Origin: UBA9659 sp965208605
GTDB lineage: Bacteria > Pseudomonadota > Gammaproteobacteria > Pseudomonadales > Azotimanducaceae
Direction: 5' to 3'
Length of the DNA stretch: 64,000 bases
Assembly: GCA_965208605.1 (NCBI GenBank)
Contig: OZ242345.1
Location: 2,666,001 to 2,730,000 of the forward strand
The position numbers and the translations under genes were made by a program. Numbering within the stretch: the stretch's first letter is position 1; each line of letters begins with the position of its first letter. Under the pieces are notes generated by a model. The model had not been told where the DNA came from. It made no database searches and saw only the letters and a list, made by a program, of their open reading frames with translations. Positions 34,116 to 42,415 of the stretch are shown one piece after another.

Positions 34116-36278
34116 CTACAACTCCACACCAACCCCCAAATAAATTGCCCGGGGCCTGCCCACAAAATATCTGTGGCTACCAAAACCAAAGTCGGCCCGC
34201 TCGGCATAGGCTCGGTCGCGCAGATTCATCAGACGATAAAAGATCGTCAAGCGCTGCTTAGCCCGCCAATGTCCGCGGAGATGCAGCAGGTCATGCCCGG
34301 CGTAGGTATGTAGATTCTCCGGGTCGGTAAAATACTTGCCTAGATGTACCCATTCCAATTCCAGTTGAGTGCGCTCGCTCGGGGTGTAAATCAGGGCGAG
34401 AGAGCCCAGGGTCTTCGGCGCCGTGTCTATGTCGTTACCTTGAATATCGGTGCGCGACAGGGCCGGGCTGTTCCGGTACTCATGCTGAGCACGGGTAAAT
34501 GCCCAGCGGGTTTCCCACTTGGCATGCGGTTGCCAAGCAAGAGCAACTTCTATACCCCGGTGTGCGGTCTTCCCCTGATCAATGTTGCGTCTATTGGTAT
34601 CTCGGAAAATAAAATTATCCTTGCGCATGCCAAAAACACTCAAGTCATAATTGATACGCGCATTGCTTCCTCGAAGCCCCACCTCAAAAGCGCTGAGTTG
34701 CACCGGATCAATCTTGGCGGTCTCTTGTTCACCCTGCAGACGATACAACTCCGTTGCTTGAGGGATGCGAAAACCACGAGACCAGCGTGCATAAACTTGC
34801 TGCCTCGGTCCCAGAGCATAAATAACCCCGACTTGAGGAGCCACCTGGCGGAAGCTATCAGTCCGACTCGCCGGCCGATGGAACCGGCAACCACCAAAGC
34901 CGCAAGCAGTACCATCATCCCGCGCCCTGCCGCTCGGCATGCGGTTGTCATAGTCATAGCGCATTACCTCGTAACGCAGCCCCGCCTCTAGTCTGAGTTG
35001 CGCCGCGACCTGGGTCTGATACTGCACGAAGAATCCCGCCATCCGCGCAACAACTTCATAATCGTAATGCTTCCCCACGGGGATGGTTGCCACCAGGAAG
35101 GCACTGCCCTGGGTCGGCTGCGCTTGCGTTTCTTTGAGGAAGCCATGCGTATATTCCAGCTCCGCACCCAGGCGCCAAGTATGGGTCTTGTCCGTCCAGA
35201 GACTTTGCAAACCAAGACTGTCATGCCCATGAGTTTCCCTTGCCTGCCCCGGCAAATAGTGTTGCAAAAACTGCATATCCACATGCCGCAGATAGGGACG
35301 CAGGTGCCAGATGCCCGCCGCTCCCTGGTGTTGAATGTGACTCACCAGGCGCCAACTGCTTGCATCTCGGTAGGCTTCCGGATTGGGATTGGCACGCCTC
35401 AGGGCGGATTGTTTATAGGCAGCTTCGCCTTCAATAAAACCGGCGGTTTCCTGATTCAAATTGGTGTAGGCAAGACTCGTCGTGATCGCTCGCTGTGCGC
35501 GGTTGGTGTGCTGTTTGAGGATGAATTTTTGCTGCCCAAAGCCTGAATGATCTTGATAGCCACCGGCATGGGTCCCACTAAGATCAAGCCTTAGCTTCTC
35601 TGAGGAGATGGCGACCCGGGTGCGATAGTAGTCATCGGGTCCGGCTTCTATTTTTATCCGTCTGAGGGAGGCCTGCACTGCTGGAGTCAAGAGATTCACG
35701 ACACCATGCAGGGCATTTGAACCGTGCACCGCCGAACCCGGTCCCTTGATGACTTCAATACGTTCGGCAAGTTCGCTGGTGGATTCAAGTAGTTGATTGA
35801 CATTACAGAAGCCGGCGGCCCTGAGGGGGATGCCGTCCTGTGCCATAAGAAATGCCCCGCAACTACCCGGCCCGGTGAGCACCGGTGACCTGATGGCGGT
35901 GAGCTGTTCTTGCCCATTCCCCCGGCTGACCCAGGCACCGGCGATGCGTTGCATGGCTTCATTCATGTGAGTGGGATTGATGCTTGCCAGCTGCGCTTGA
36001 TTGAGCAGGGCGACACTGGCGGTGACTTCTCTTAAGGGCTGGGCGGCCTTTGATGCCACCACGATAATCTCATCCAGTGTGGTAGCGTCTGTCGCCCAAG
36101 CCATCTGCATGCTGAGCGGGACTGCCAGCATGCCGCTCAGAATACTTGTTAAAATACTCCTCAGAAGATGGCTTAGAGGACTTGTTAAAATACTCTTCAG
36201 AAGACTGCTAAGCAGACTCTTAAAAAGACTCTTAAGAAAGGCAGCCAAAAAAACCAAGGGACGACAAATACCACGCAT
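34116..36278 (-). CDS. TonB-dependent outer membrane receptor
   Basis: A 720-aa outer membrane receptor for an unidentified ligand (iron chelate, cobalamin or similar). A TonB-box-like segment, TLDEIIVVASKAAQ, follows the signal. The plug domain contains GSCGAFLMAQDGIPLRAAGFCNVNQ, with a probable Cys pair, and ERIEVIKGPGSAVHGSNALHGVVNLLTP. The beta-barrel runs to a C-terminal aromatic/hydrophobic end (IYLGVGVEL). The signal peptide is preceded by a repeated, very Leu/Ser/Lys-rich stretch (AFLKSLFKSLLSSLLKSILTS) coming from a DNA tandem repeat at about 36130-36245. AAGAGAA lies upstream of the ATG. It is a single gene. Confidence 0.9.
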   Translation of the reverse strand: MRGICRPLVFLAAFLKSLFKSLLSSLLKSILTSPLSHLLRSILTSILSGMLAVPLSMQMAWATDATTLDEIIVVASKAAQPLREVTASVALLNQAQLASINPTHMNEAMQRIAGAWVSRGNGQEQLTAIRSPVLTGPGSCGAFLMAQDGIPLRAAGFCNVNQLLESTSELAERIEVIKGPGSAVHGSNALHGVVNLLTPAVQASLRRIKIEAGPDDYYRTRVAISSEKLRLDLSGTHAGGYQDHSGFGQQKFILKQHTNRAQRAITTSLAYTNLNQETAGFIEGEAAYKQSALRRANPNPEAYRDASSWRLVSHIQHQGAAGIWHLRPYLRHVDMQFLQHYLPGQARETHGHDSLGLQSLWTDKTHTWRLGAELEYTHGFLKETQAQPTQGSAFLVATIPVGKHYDYEVVARMAGFFVQYQTQVAAQLRLEAGLRYEVMRYDYDNRMPSGRARDDGTACGFGGCRFHRPASRTDSFRQVAPQVGVIYALGPRQQVYARWSRGFRIPQATELYRLQGEQETAKIDPVQLSAFEVGLRGSNARINYDLSVFGMRKDNFIFRDTNRRNIDQGKTAHRGIEVALAWQPHAKWETRWAFTRAQHEYRNSPALSRTDIQGNDIDTAPKTLGSLALIYTPSERTQLELEWVHLGKYFTDPENLHTYAGHDLLHLRGHWRAKQRLTIFYRLMNLRDRAYAERADFGFGSHRYFVGRPRAIYLGVGVEL

Positions 36279-36559
36279 TAACGGTTCTCTTATAGCCTCG
36301 CTTAATAATCAGCATTAAAGGAACTGACTGTATAGAAAAGCCCGGGCGATTACATTACCCCGTTATTTTTGTTTATGTTATTCACTTCCTTTTGTTGTTG
36401 ATGTGTAAATGCCCAAGGCGGTTGGCTTTGTTCCTCTGGATCCCCGCCGCGCCGTCATTCTCGAGCTTGCTCGGGAATCCAGTGGAATATGCCGTCCGAA
36501 CATCTAGTCAATGATACTATTCAAGTTTGTTATCGAATCAGTGAACACCTACCCCCAAG
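36279..36559. repeat. Divergent promoter gap with one repeat module
   Basis: Lies between the TonB receptor (minus) and queF (plus). A module with GTTCCTCTGGATCCCCGCC and TTCTCGAGCTTGCTCGGGAA occupies about 36418-36490. The rest is AT-rich and must hold promoters for both genes; no known operator such as a Fur box is evident. Confidence 0.5.
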
Positions 36560-37507
36560 ATGAGCAAACACCAGACCCAATACTTGACGCATTACACCCC
36601 CTCTTTGCTGGAGTCCATTCCCAGAAAAACCCAGCGCCAACTTCTGGGCATAACGGGTGCTGCCCTGCCTTTTACCGGGCATGATTTTTGGCATGCTTGG
36701 GAATTCACCTGGCTCAACAAGCGGGGCAAGCCAGTGGTGGCGGTGTTGCGTTTTCAGTTGCCTTGCGAATCTTCGCGGCTGATGGAATCCAAGTCCTTGA
36801 AGTTGTACCTGGGGTCTTTTAGTCAGACGCAGTTTGCGCATGTCGATGAGGTGCAACAACACCTGAGCACCGACTTCTCGCGCATGGCGGAAGCACCGGT
36901 TGCCGTTACCCTACTGGATATCAATCAGGTGCAGGATGCCGGCCTAGGGCACTTCCAGGGCACCAGTCTGGATACTCAGGACCTGGACATCACGGCTTAC
37001 ACCTGGGCGCCGACGCTACTCCAGTTGCAGGCTCAGTCTGATGCCCCTGAGGTCGTCGCCGAATCTCTCTATACGCATCTGTTCAAATGTCTCTGCCCCA
37101 TGACCGGGCAACCCGACCATGCCAGCATACTGGTGCAATATCGAGGTGCGCCCATCAGTCATGCGGGGCTGCTCAAATATCTGGTGTCCTATCGGAAACA
37201 TGCTGAATTTGGAGAACAGATTACGGAAAGAATTTTTGTAGACCTGCTGGCGCAATGCGCTCCTGATAGTCTTGCAGTCACCACGCGCTACACCCGTCGT
37301 GGTGGCATAGACATCAATGCCCGCCGCACCCTGGGGGAAGAATCCCTGCTGAAGGCACTTGCAAAAACTTCTTTAGAAGGCACTTTAGAAGACACTATAG
37401 AAGACAAGCCAGAAGACACTATAAAAGGTATGGCAAAGGGCCCTATAAAGGGTATGCCAGAAGACGCTATAGAAGGTATGACCGAAACGAGGCTCTGGCG
37501 GCAATAG
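36560..37507 (+). CDS. queF: NADPH-dependent 7-cyano-7-deazaguanine reductase, extended C-terminus
   Basis: A 315-aa bimodular QueF, which reduces preQ0 to preQ1 in queuosine biosynthesis. Motifs seen are TPSLLESIPRKTQRQLLG, ESKSLKLYLGSFSQTQFA, the active site KCLCPMTGQPDHAS with the catalytic Cys179 and Asp186, and RYTRRGGIDINARRT. The E. coli enzyme has 282 residues. The extra C-terminal part (about 273-311) is an in-frame repeat in DNA (37372-37485) giving units such as EDTIEDKPEDTIKGM, followed by TRLWRQ. The catalytic core is intact, so the enzyme should work. No other queuosine genes lie beside it. Confidence 0.95.
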   Translation: MSKHQTQYLTHYTPSLLESIPRKTQRQLLGITGAALPFTGHDFWHAWEFTWLNKRGKPVVAVLRFQLPCESSRLMESKSLKLYLGSFSQTQFAHVDEVQQHLSTDFSRMAEAPVAVTLLDINQVQDAGLGHFQGTSLDTQDLDITAYTWAPTLLQLQAQSDAPEVVAESLYTHLFKCLCPMTGQPDHASILVQYRGAPISHAGLLKYLVSYRKHAEFGEQITERIFVDLLAQCAPDSLAVTTRYTRRGGIDINARRTLGEESLLKALAKTSLEGTLEDTIEDKPEDTIKGMAKGPIKGMPEDAIEGMTETRLWRQ

Positions 37508-37730
37508 CCTTCCCGCCGTCATTCTCGCCGAAGCCGGTCGTATCGCCTTCGGCGGGACGACTGGGTTTGGGGGGAATCCAGTTTTTTGCTGTCATTCCCG
37601 GGCCTGCCCTCTGACGGGTTGGAGGACAGGAATAAATCGGAAAACAATACTCTTTTTTACTGGATTCCCGAGCAAGCTCGAGAATGACGGCAAAAGGGTA
37701 TGCCAGCCCATGCGCTAGGCACCATAACCT
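37508..37730. repeat. Intergenic palindromic repeat cluster
   Basis: Modules include CCGTCATTCTCGCCGAAG, a GTCGTATCGCCTTCGGCGGG type, GCTGTCATTCCCGGGCC and CTGGATTCCCGAGCAAGCTC with GAGAATGACGG. They lie between the converging queF and acyltransferase genes. Confidence 0.7.
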
Positions 37731-38453
37731 TCAATCTCCCCGACTCGGGAAGAAGTTCGCCCGGAGCCAGTTCCAGAAGGAGTTCTGTTTAAGCATGTGT
37801 CGTTCCAACCGCTCCAGGTCTTTCCTGAGCTGGCGCGGGTCGGCAAACAACTCCTCTCGAGTGACCAGACTTTGTGTTGCATCAAGAGGTTTGATGACTC
37901 GCGCCGGATTGCCCGCCGCGATGACATTAGCCGGAATGTCCCCGGTCACCACGCTACCAGCACCGATGACACTGTTCTCACCAATGGTCACACCCTTGCA
38001 GATGATGGCACCATCCCCAACCCAAACATTCTGCGCCAGGGTCACCGGTCTAGTGGTGCCGATAGCCCGGGTCCGGTCATAGATGTCATGCCAATCGGCA
38101 TCGGTAACATAAACCCCAGCCGCAAACATGCAGTTATCGCCGATATTGATTGCCGAGGCAGAATCAAATCTGCTCCCCGGACAAATCAACAAATTGTCCC
38201 CCAGATTGATCTGCCCCTGAGCATCTCCCAGTGCCCAGGTAGAGAAGCACACCCACCGATCCCCCGTGGTGATTATATGCAGGTTCTTGCCCGCCCGGAT
38301 CTGGCTGCCGTAGATGCGTAGATTCCAGGGTTTGAGGAGCATGTATCCCGGCCCCAGTGCCGCCAGTTGCGGGGCGATATAGCGTTCGCAGTACCAATGC
38401 TCATACCGAGCCATGAGTTTTTTTAACCAGTAGGGGCGGTGCTCTTTAATCAT
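37731..38453 (-). CDS. Hexapeptide-repeat acyltransferase
   Basis: A protein of about 240 aa of the left-handed beta-helix (WcaF/LbetaH) acetyltransferase group. The helix is visible from about residue 75 on: repeated hexapeptides such as INIGDNCMFAAGVYVTD, NVWVGDGAIICKGVTIGENSVIGAGSVVTG and IPANVIAAGNPARVIKP. The catalytic His is probably the one in DADWHDIYDR. The acceptor is unknown; related enzymes act on sugars or antibiotics. The in-frame codons upstream to 38567 are encoded by a repeat module and a GTTGATAGCA tandem, so I start at the ATG at 38453. Confidence 0.82.
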   Translation of the reverse strand: MIKEHRPYWLKKLMARYEHWYCERYIAPQLAALGPGYMLLKPWNLRIYGSQIRAGKNLHIITTGDRWVCFSTWALGDAQGQINLGDNLLICPGSRFDSASAINIGDNCMFAAGVYVTDADWHDIYDRTRAIGTTRPVTLAQNVWVGDGAIICKGVTIGENSVIGAGSVVTGDIPANVIAAGNPARVIKPLDATQSLVTREELFADPRQLRKDLERLERHMLKQNSFWNWLRANFFPSRGD

Positions 38454-38767
38454 CAGAGTCTTGGGGGCAGTGATGCGTGCGTTGCCCAGTTGATAGCAGT
38501 TGATAGCAGTTGACAGAAGTTGCCAGTGTACCCTACCTGATTGAAATACTGACCCCCGCGCCGTCATTCTCGAGCTTGCTCGGGAATCCAGAGGAACAAA
38601 GGCAATCGCCTTGGGTATTTACACATCAACAACAAGATGGTTCGTCGCTCTGGATGTAAGCCGGGGCAAGCCCGGGAATGACGGCAATTGAAATACTGAC
38701 CCCATAAAATTCCCCTGAGTGGACAGATAGCGTATCTTGCCCCTCCATTCAATGAGAGTTGAGAATT
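38454..38767. repeat. Tandem and palindromic repeats in a divergent gap
   Basis: Three copies of a 10-bp unit TTGATAGCAG lie at about 38487-38520. A reverse-oriented CGTCATTCTCGAGCTTGCTC module with GGAATCCAGAGGAACAAAGG lies at 38563-38605, and a GGGCAAGCCCGGGAATGACGG scrap at about 38662-38683. The phrase GAAATACTGACCCC occurs twice (38544 and 38690). No gene is seen. Confidence 0.65.
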
Positions 38768-39325
38768 GTGGAAGCACTGGAAGCATTGCACGGTCGTCAA
38801 TCTTCCCCCAGATTGACCGGCAAGGTGGATGAGTTGCTGCTGGAAAATATCATTCAGGCAGGATTGCGTGCCCCTGACCATGCGCAGCTCAGACCCTGGC
38901 GTATTCTGGTCGTTACCGGCGATGCACGGCACAAGCTGGGTGAACTTTTTGTGAAGGCTGGCCTTGCCGCCAACCCTCAGGCCTCTCCGGCGAGTCTGGA
39001 AAAGCTCAGAAATAAACCACTCAGGGCACCACTACTGCTGATCGTTGCAGCCATCCCCAAAGAACACCCCAAGGTACCGCCCATTGAACAATTATTATCT
39101 GCCGCGGCCATGCTGCAAAACATGTCTCTCGCTGCCCATGCCCAGGGGTTGGGTGCCATCTGGCGTACCGGTAGCATGGCCTATAGCCCGACCCTGGCTC
39201 AGAGTTTGAGATTAGCGGAGGGCGCAACTATCGTTGGTTTTTTGTATATTGGTCAGCTAGTGGGCGCTGGGAAAAACCTGCCGCAGTTGGCAACCGACGA
39301 TTATGTGGAATACTGGCAAGGTTGA
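38768..39325 (+). CDS. Nitroreductase family protein (YdjA-like)
   Basis: A 185-aa FMN-dependent nitroreductase-fold protein closest in pattern to YdjA: EALEALHGRQSSPRL at the start, GLRAPDHAQLRPWRI, and AAAMLQNMSLAAHAQGLGAIWRTG. FMN-binding residues are expected in the first motif and in GIWRTG-like AIWRTG. The GTG at 38768 aligns with the usual MDALELL start; the TTG at 38759 is less likely. Natural substrate is unknown. The last codons and stop are duplicated downstream (39358-39393). Confidence 0.85.
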   Translation: MEALEALHGRQSSPRLTGKVDELLLENIIQAGLRAPDHAQLRPWRILVVTGDARHKLGELFVKAGLAANPQASPASLEKLRNKPLRAPLLLIVAAIPKEHPKVPPIEQLLSAAAMLQNMSLAAHAQGLGAIWRTGSMAYSPTLAQSLRLAEGATIVGFLYIGQLVGAGKNLPQLATDDYVEYWQG

Positions 39326-39393
39326 TGCGAGTAACAGTTCAGGTCAAAAAATAAGAAATGTGGAATACTGGCAAGGTTGATGCCAGTAACAGT
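39303..39393 (+). repeat. 36-bp direct duplication of a gene end
   Basis: 39303-39338 (end of the nitroreductase gene with its stop) recurs at 39358-39393 with one mismatch, 55 bp apart. The second copy forms most of the 5' leader of the enoyl-CoA hydratase gene. Confidence 0.9.
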
Positions 39394-39414
39394 GACCTAA
39401 TAACGGAGGGCGTG

Positions 39415-40272
39415 ATGAGTCATTTAGAAGAAACTTTTGCAGCTGGTGTCTTGACTTTAACGATGAATCGTCCAGAAGCCAGAAATGCCATGAGCGGCGA
39501 GATGATGACCGCGCTACGGGAAGCGGTGCCCCGAGCAGCTGCCAACCCCCAGGTGCGTTGTCTGGTCTTGACTGGTGCGGGCAATGCCTTTTGCGCGGGT
39601 GGTGATGTCAAGGGTTTTGCGACTCCTGATGATGGCGCTGACACTCGTGATACTAAACGTGCCAATAACCGTAATAATAACCGTGACAATAACCGCGAGG
39701 CAGGGGATAAGAGTTTGGAAGGTCGAGTGCACAGCCTCAGGCAACAGATGGAAGTCAGCCGACTGCTACATGAAATGCCGAAGCCGACTCTGGCGATCAT
39801 TCCCGGTGCGGCGGCCGGTGCGGGCCTATCTCTTGCCCTAGCCTGCGATCTGCGGTTTGCTCTGGACACGGCGAAGCTCACCACCGCCTTTGCCAAAATC
39901 GGTGCCTCGGGTGACTATGGCGGTTCTTATTTTTTGACCTATCTGGTGGGTACTGCCAAGGCGCGTGAATTGTATTTTACCGCCGATGTGATTACTGGCG
40001 AGGAAGCGCTTGCCATAGGGCTAGTGAACCGGATAGCGACTGTGGCGACTTTTGAGCATGAGGCCGAGGCCTATGCGCAGCATCTTGCCAGTCTGCCTAC
40101 GGTTGCCCTGGGTTATATGAAGAAGAATCTAAATGCGGCACAGCATGCAGGTCTGGGTCAAGTGCTGGACCTGGAAGCAGCGCACATGATGCGTACCTTT
40201 ATGACCGAGGATCATAAGCAGGCAGTAACAGCATTCATCAACAAGCAGCCGCCAGAATTCAAGGGCTACTAG
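39415..40272 (+). CDS. Enoyl-CoA hydratase/isomerase with an Asn-rich insert
   Basis: A 285-aa crotonase-family protein. Seen are LTLTMNRPEARNAMS, the oxyanion-hole motif AFCAGGDVKGF, PTLAIIPGAAAGAGLSLALACDLR and KIGASGDYGGSYFL, with GDYGG in place of the commoner PGxGG. Substrate is unknown. Between the two halves of the active site, at about residues 76-97, lies an insert from a DNA repeat (39641-39705) giving NNRNNNRDNNRE. The ATG at 39415 has GGAGG before it; the upstream frame is the duplicated nitroreductase end. It is the last gene before the IS element. Confidence 0.9.
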   Translation: MSHLEETFAAGVLTLTMNRPEARNAMSGEMMTALREAVPRAAANPQVRCLVLTGAGNAFCAGGDVKGFATPDDGADTRDTKRANNRNNNRDNNREAGDKSLEGRVHSLRQQMEVSRLLHEMPKPTLAIIPGAAAGAGLSLALACDLRFALDTAKLTTAFAKIGASGDYGGSYFLTYLVGTAKARELYFTADVITGEEALAIGLVNRIATVATFEHEAEAYAQHLASLPTVALGYMKKNLNAAQHAGLGQVLDLEAAHMMRTFMTEDHKQAVTAFINKQPPEFKGY

Positions 40273-40471
40273 AGAAGGGCTACTAAAGAAGAGCGCCTAA
40301 CGACCGTCCAACGGCAAACAGGCTACCGGCTCCTGCGGCACATCATCTGCATCCTATACAGCCGCAAACAAAAACCAGATGAATGGGGATATATCCGCTG
40401 GCACCGCTTGAGTCGGGATATCTTTCCCGAGGCGCAACCAACAAACCAGAATGTCTTATGTTATGAATCGT
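40273..40471. other. Short gap left of the IS element
   Basis: Two copies of GGGCTACTA (40263 and 40277) repeat the hydratase 3' end. Nothing else is recognised up to the IS end at about 40472. Confidence 0.4.
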
Positions 40472-41530
40472 GAATTCAACTCTTAAGTGCAACTTCACCG
40501 ATGATGGAAAGGTGAGATGCGGTAGCATCATGATTTTCCAGAATCAATATAAGGAGTTGCCTTATGAAACACTACACGCACCTCACCAGTGAACAACGAT
40601 ACCTGATTTCCAATGGCTTGAAAGAAGGATATTCACAAAAAGCCATCGCCAATATTATCGGCGTCAACAAAAGCACTATCAGCCGGGAGATGCGCCGCAA
40701 TGGCGGGCGCTTATCGTCCCGCCGGGGCGCACAAGCAGGCCCTGGCGCGCCGAGTAGGCAAGTCCAGGGCGCATATTGGCCGGGAAGATTGGCAACTCAT
40801 CGAATGGCTACTGCATGAGAAGTGGAGCCCGGAGCAGCTCAGCCTGTGGCTGGGGAAAGCCGGCAAGATGGCGGTCAGCCATGCATGGATCTACCGGTAC
40901 ATTCGCAACGACAAGTACCACGGTGGTCTTCTGTATAAGCACTTACGCTGCCGGAAAAAGTGGAAGAAACGCTACGGTAGCAAGGCGCGGCCGGGCTCGA
41001 TCCCCAATCGGGTGTCCATTGAGCAGCGCCCGGCGTTGGTGGAGCAAAGAGTCCGCATCGGTGGTTGGGAGCTGGACACGGTGTATGGGAAAAACAATAC
41101 CGCCGTTATGCTGACCATGGTCGAGCGCGCCACGCGCTTTGTGTACATTGATATCCTGCCCAACCGGAAGGCACCGGGGGTGAGCGAGGCGCGGATTAGA
41201 AACCTGGCCGCGATCAAAGACCGGGTGCACACCTTGCCCGCGGATAACGGCACCGAATTCGCTGCCCATGAAGCGGTCCGCGACGCACTGCAAGCCGACT
41301 TCTATTTCGCCCATCCATACGCGTCCTGAAAGCGAGGTACCAATGAGAATACCAACGGGCTGATACGGCAGTATTTTCCCAAAGGCTATGATCTTGCGAC
41401 CATCACCACCTCGCAATTGGCGCATGTGGTTGACTAGCTCAATAACCGGCCGCGTAAATGTCTTGGCATGAAAACACCGAATCAGGCACTATTCAGCGTA
41501 GACCCCCGGTTGCACTTCGGGGTTGAATCC
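40472..41530 (+). mobile_element. IS30-family insertion sequence, degenerate
   Basis: About 1.06 kb bounded by imperfect inverted repeats: GAATTCAACTCTTAAGTGCA on the left (40472-40495) and, in reverse complement, GGATTCAACCCCGAAGTGCA on the right (41508-41530). The inside encodes an IS30-type transposase broken by a frameshift and two stops. No clear target duplication is visible. Sequence composition and repeat content change across this element. Confidence 0.85.
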
Positions 41531-41536
41531 AAGTAA
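40564..41536 (+). pseudogene. IS30 transposase pseudogene
   Basis: The N-terminal helix-turn-helix part (MKHYTHLTSEQRYLISNGLK, then INGVNKSTIS-like IGVNKSTISREM) reads in one frame to about 40700. The rest continues in another frame from KQALARRVGKSRAHIG. The DDE residues can be traced: WELDTVYG, LPADNGTEF and NENTNGLIRQYFPKG. However, a TGA at 41327 (likely from Trp) and a TAG at 41435 interrupt the catalytic half. The last codons run into the right terminal repeat. It cannot make an active transposase. Confidence 0.92.
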
Positions 41537-41625
41537 TCCTTCTGGTGTTCCTTCTTCCAATGGATTGAGATAGCATTTGCGTTTCTGACATGTAGCCAAC
41601 TTTAATGAACTAGATTTTTACTAAA

Positions 41626-42303
41626 ATGACAAAACTTTCCAAGATTACCAAACTTCCTCCCTTGCGCGAACAAGTTAGCGAGCAGATTCATCGAGCAATC
41701 TTATCTGGTGAAATTTCAGTGGGAGAACGGCTAACAGAGGACAAACTAGCCAATTTATTAGGTGTCTCTCGAACTCCTATTCGTGAAGCAATGACTATGC
41801 TCGCTCAAGTAGGCGTTTTGAGGTATAGAGAAGCCGGCGGGTACGAAGTTTTTGTTCCGACGGTTGAAGAGGTTAGTGAAATGTATGAAATTAGGTCGTT
41901 GCTGGAACCTTTTGGGATCCAAAGCGTCGCAATTTCGGCAACCAAGGAACACGTTACGGCTCTGAAAAATATCATCAAGGAAGAGATTGAAGCACACAAG
42001 GCGGGTGATGCGTCAGAATTTGCGCTCAAAAGCTTCTCGTTTCGAGTGAAATTGTACGAAACTTGCGAAAATTCAATGATAAGAAAAGTGTCGGAACAGT
42101 TTATACAATACCTAAATTACATCGCGATAGTTACCCTACAAGAACCAGATAATCGCCAGATCGTTATAGACGGGCAACGAGGAATCGTTGCTGCTTTGGA
42201 AAAAAATGACAAAGCCGATGCGAAAAAAGCGACCGAGACTTATCTAAAGGCAGCAAATTCTGCGCTTACTAAGGCAGCGGCGACTGCAAGTATGAAATCT
42301 TGA
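41626..42303 (+). CDS. GntR-family regulator (FCD type)
   Basis: A 225-aa repressor/activator. The winged helix is at about residues 14-75 (PLREQVSEQIHRAILSGEI, LANLLGVSRTPIREAM), followed by an all-helical FCD ligand domain (EEVSEMYEIRSLLEPFGIQ and onward). FCD regulators usually sense carboxylic acids. It faces the PQQ dehydrogenase gene tail to tail with a hairpin between. Candidate operators of GntR type occur at 45740 and 57536; which of the two GntR proteins in this region binds them is unknown. It is the first gene of the lower-GC right part. Confidence 0.9.
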   Translation: MTKLSKITKLPPLREQVSEQIHRAILSGEISVGERLTEDKLANLLGVSRTPIREAMTMLAQVGVLRYREAGGYEVFVPTVEEVSEMYEIRSLLEPFGIQSVAISATKEHVTALKNIIKEEIEAHKAGDASEFALKSFSFRVKLYETCENSMIRKVSEQFIQYLNYIAIVTLQEPDNRQIVIDGQRGIVAALEKNDKADAKKATETYLKAANSALTKAAATASMKS

Positions 42304-42389
42304 GCGATCGAAACTACTTGCCACCTCGGTTCGAACAACACTGCGGTTTTGTCGTCACTCTCTCCATCCACTTTTAATGGAACGCCCCG

Positions 42390-42411
42390 TTTAGCCTAAA
42401 ACTAGGCTAAA
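42390..42411. terminator. Bidirectional hairpin between convergent genes
   Basis: TTTAGCCTA-AAAC-TAGGCTAAA is a perfect 9-bp stem with a 4-nt loop, located between the ends of the GntR gene (plus) and the PQQ dehydrogenase gene (minus, stop at 42416). The terminal T/A bases would give a modest U run in both directions. Confidence 0.6.
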
Positions 42412-42415
42412 GAAT

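Noticed and set aside
34344..34991. 215-codon open frame on the plus strand opposite the TonB receptor
   Set aside because: The receptor on the minus strand is complete with plug and barrel motifs; this frame has none.
40472..41530. IS30 element as an active transposon
   Set aside because: The transposase has one frameshift and two stops, and no target duplication is visible.
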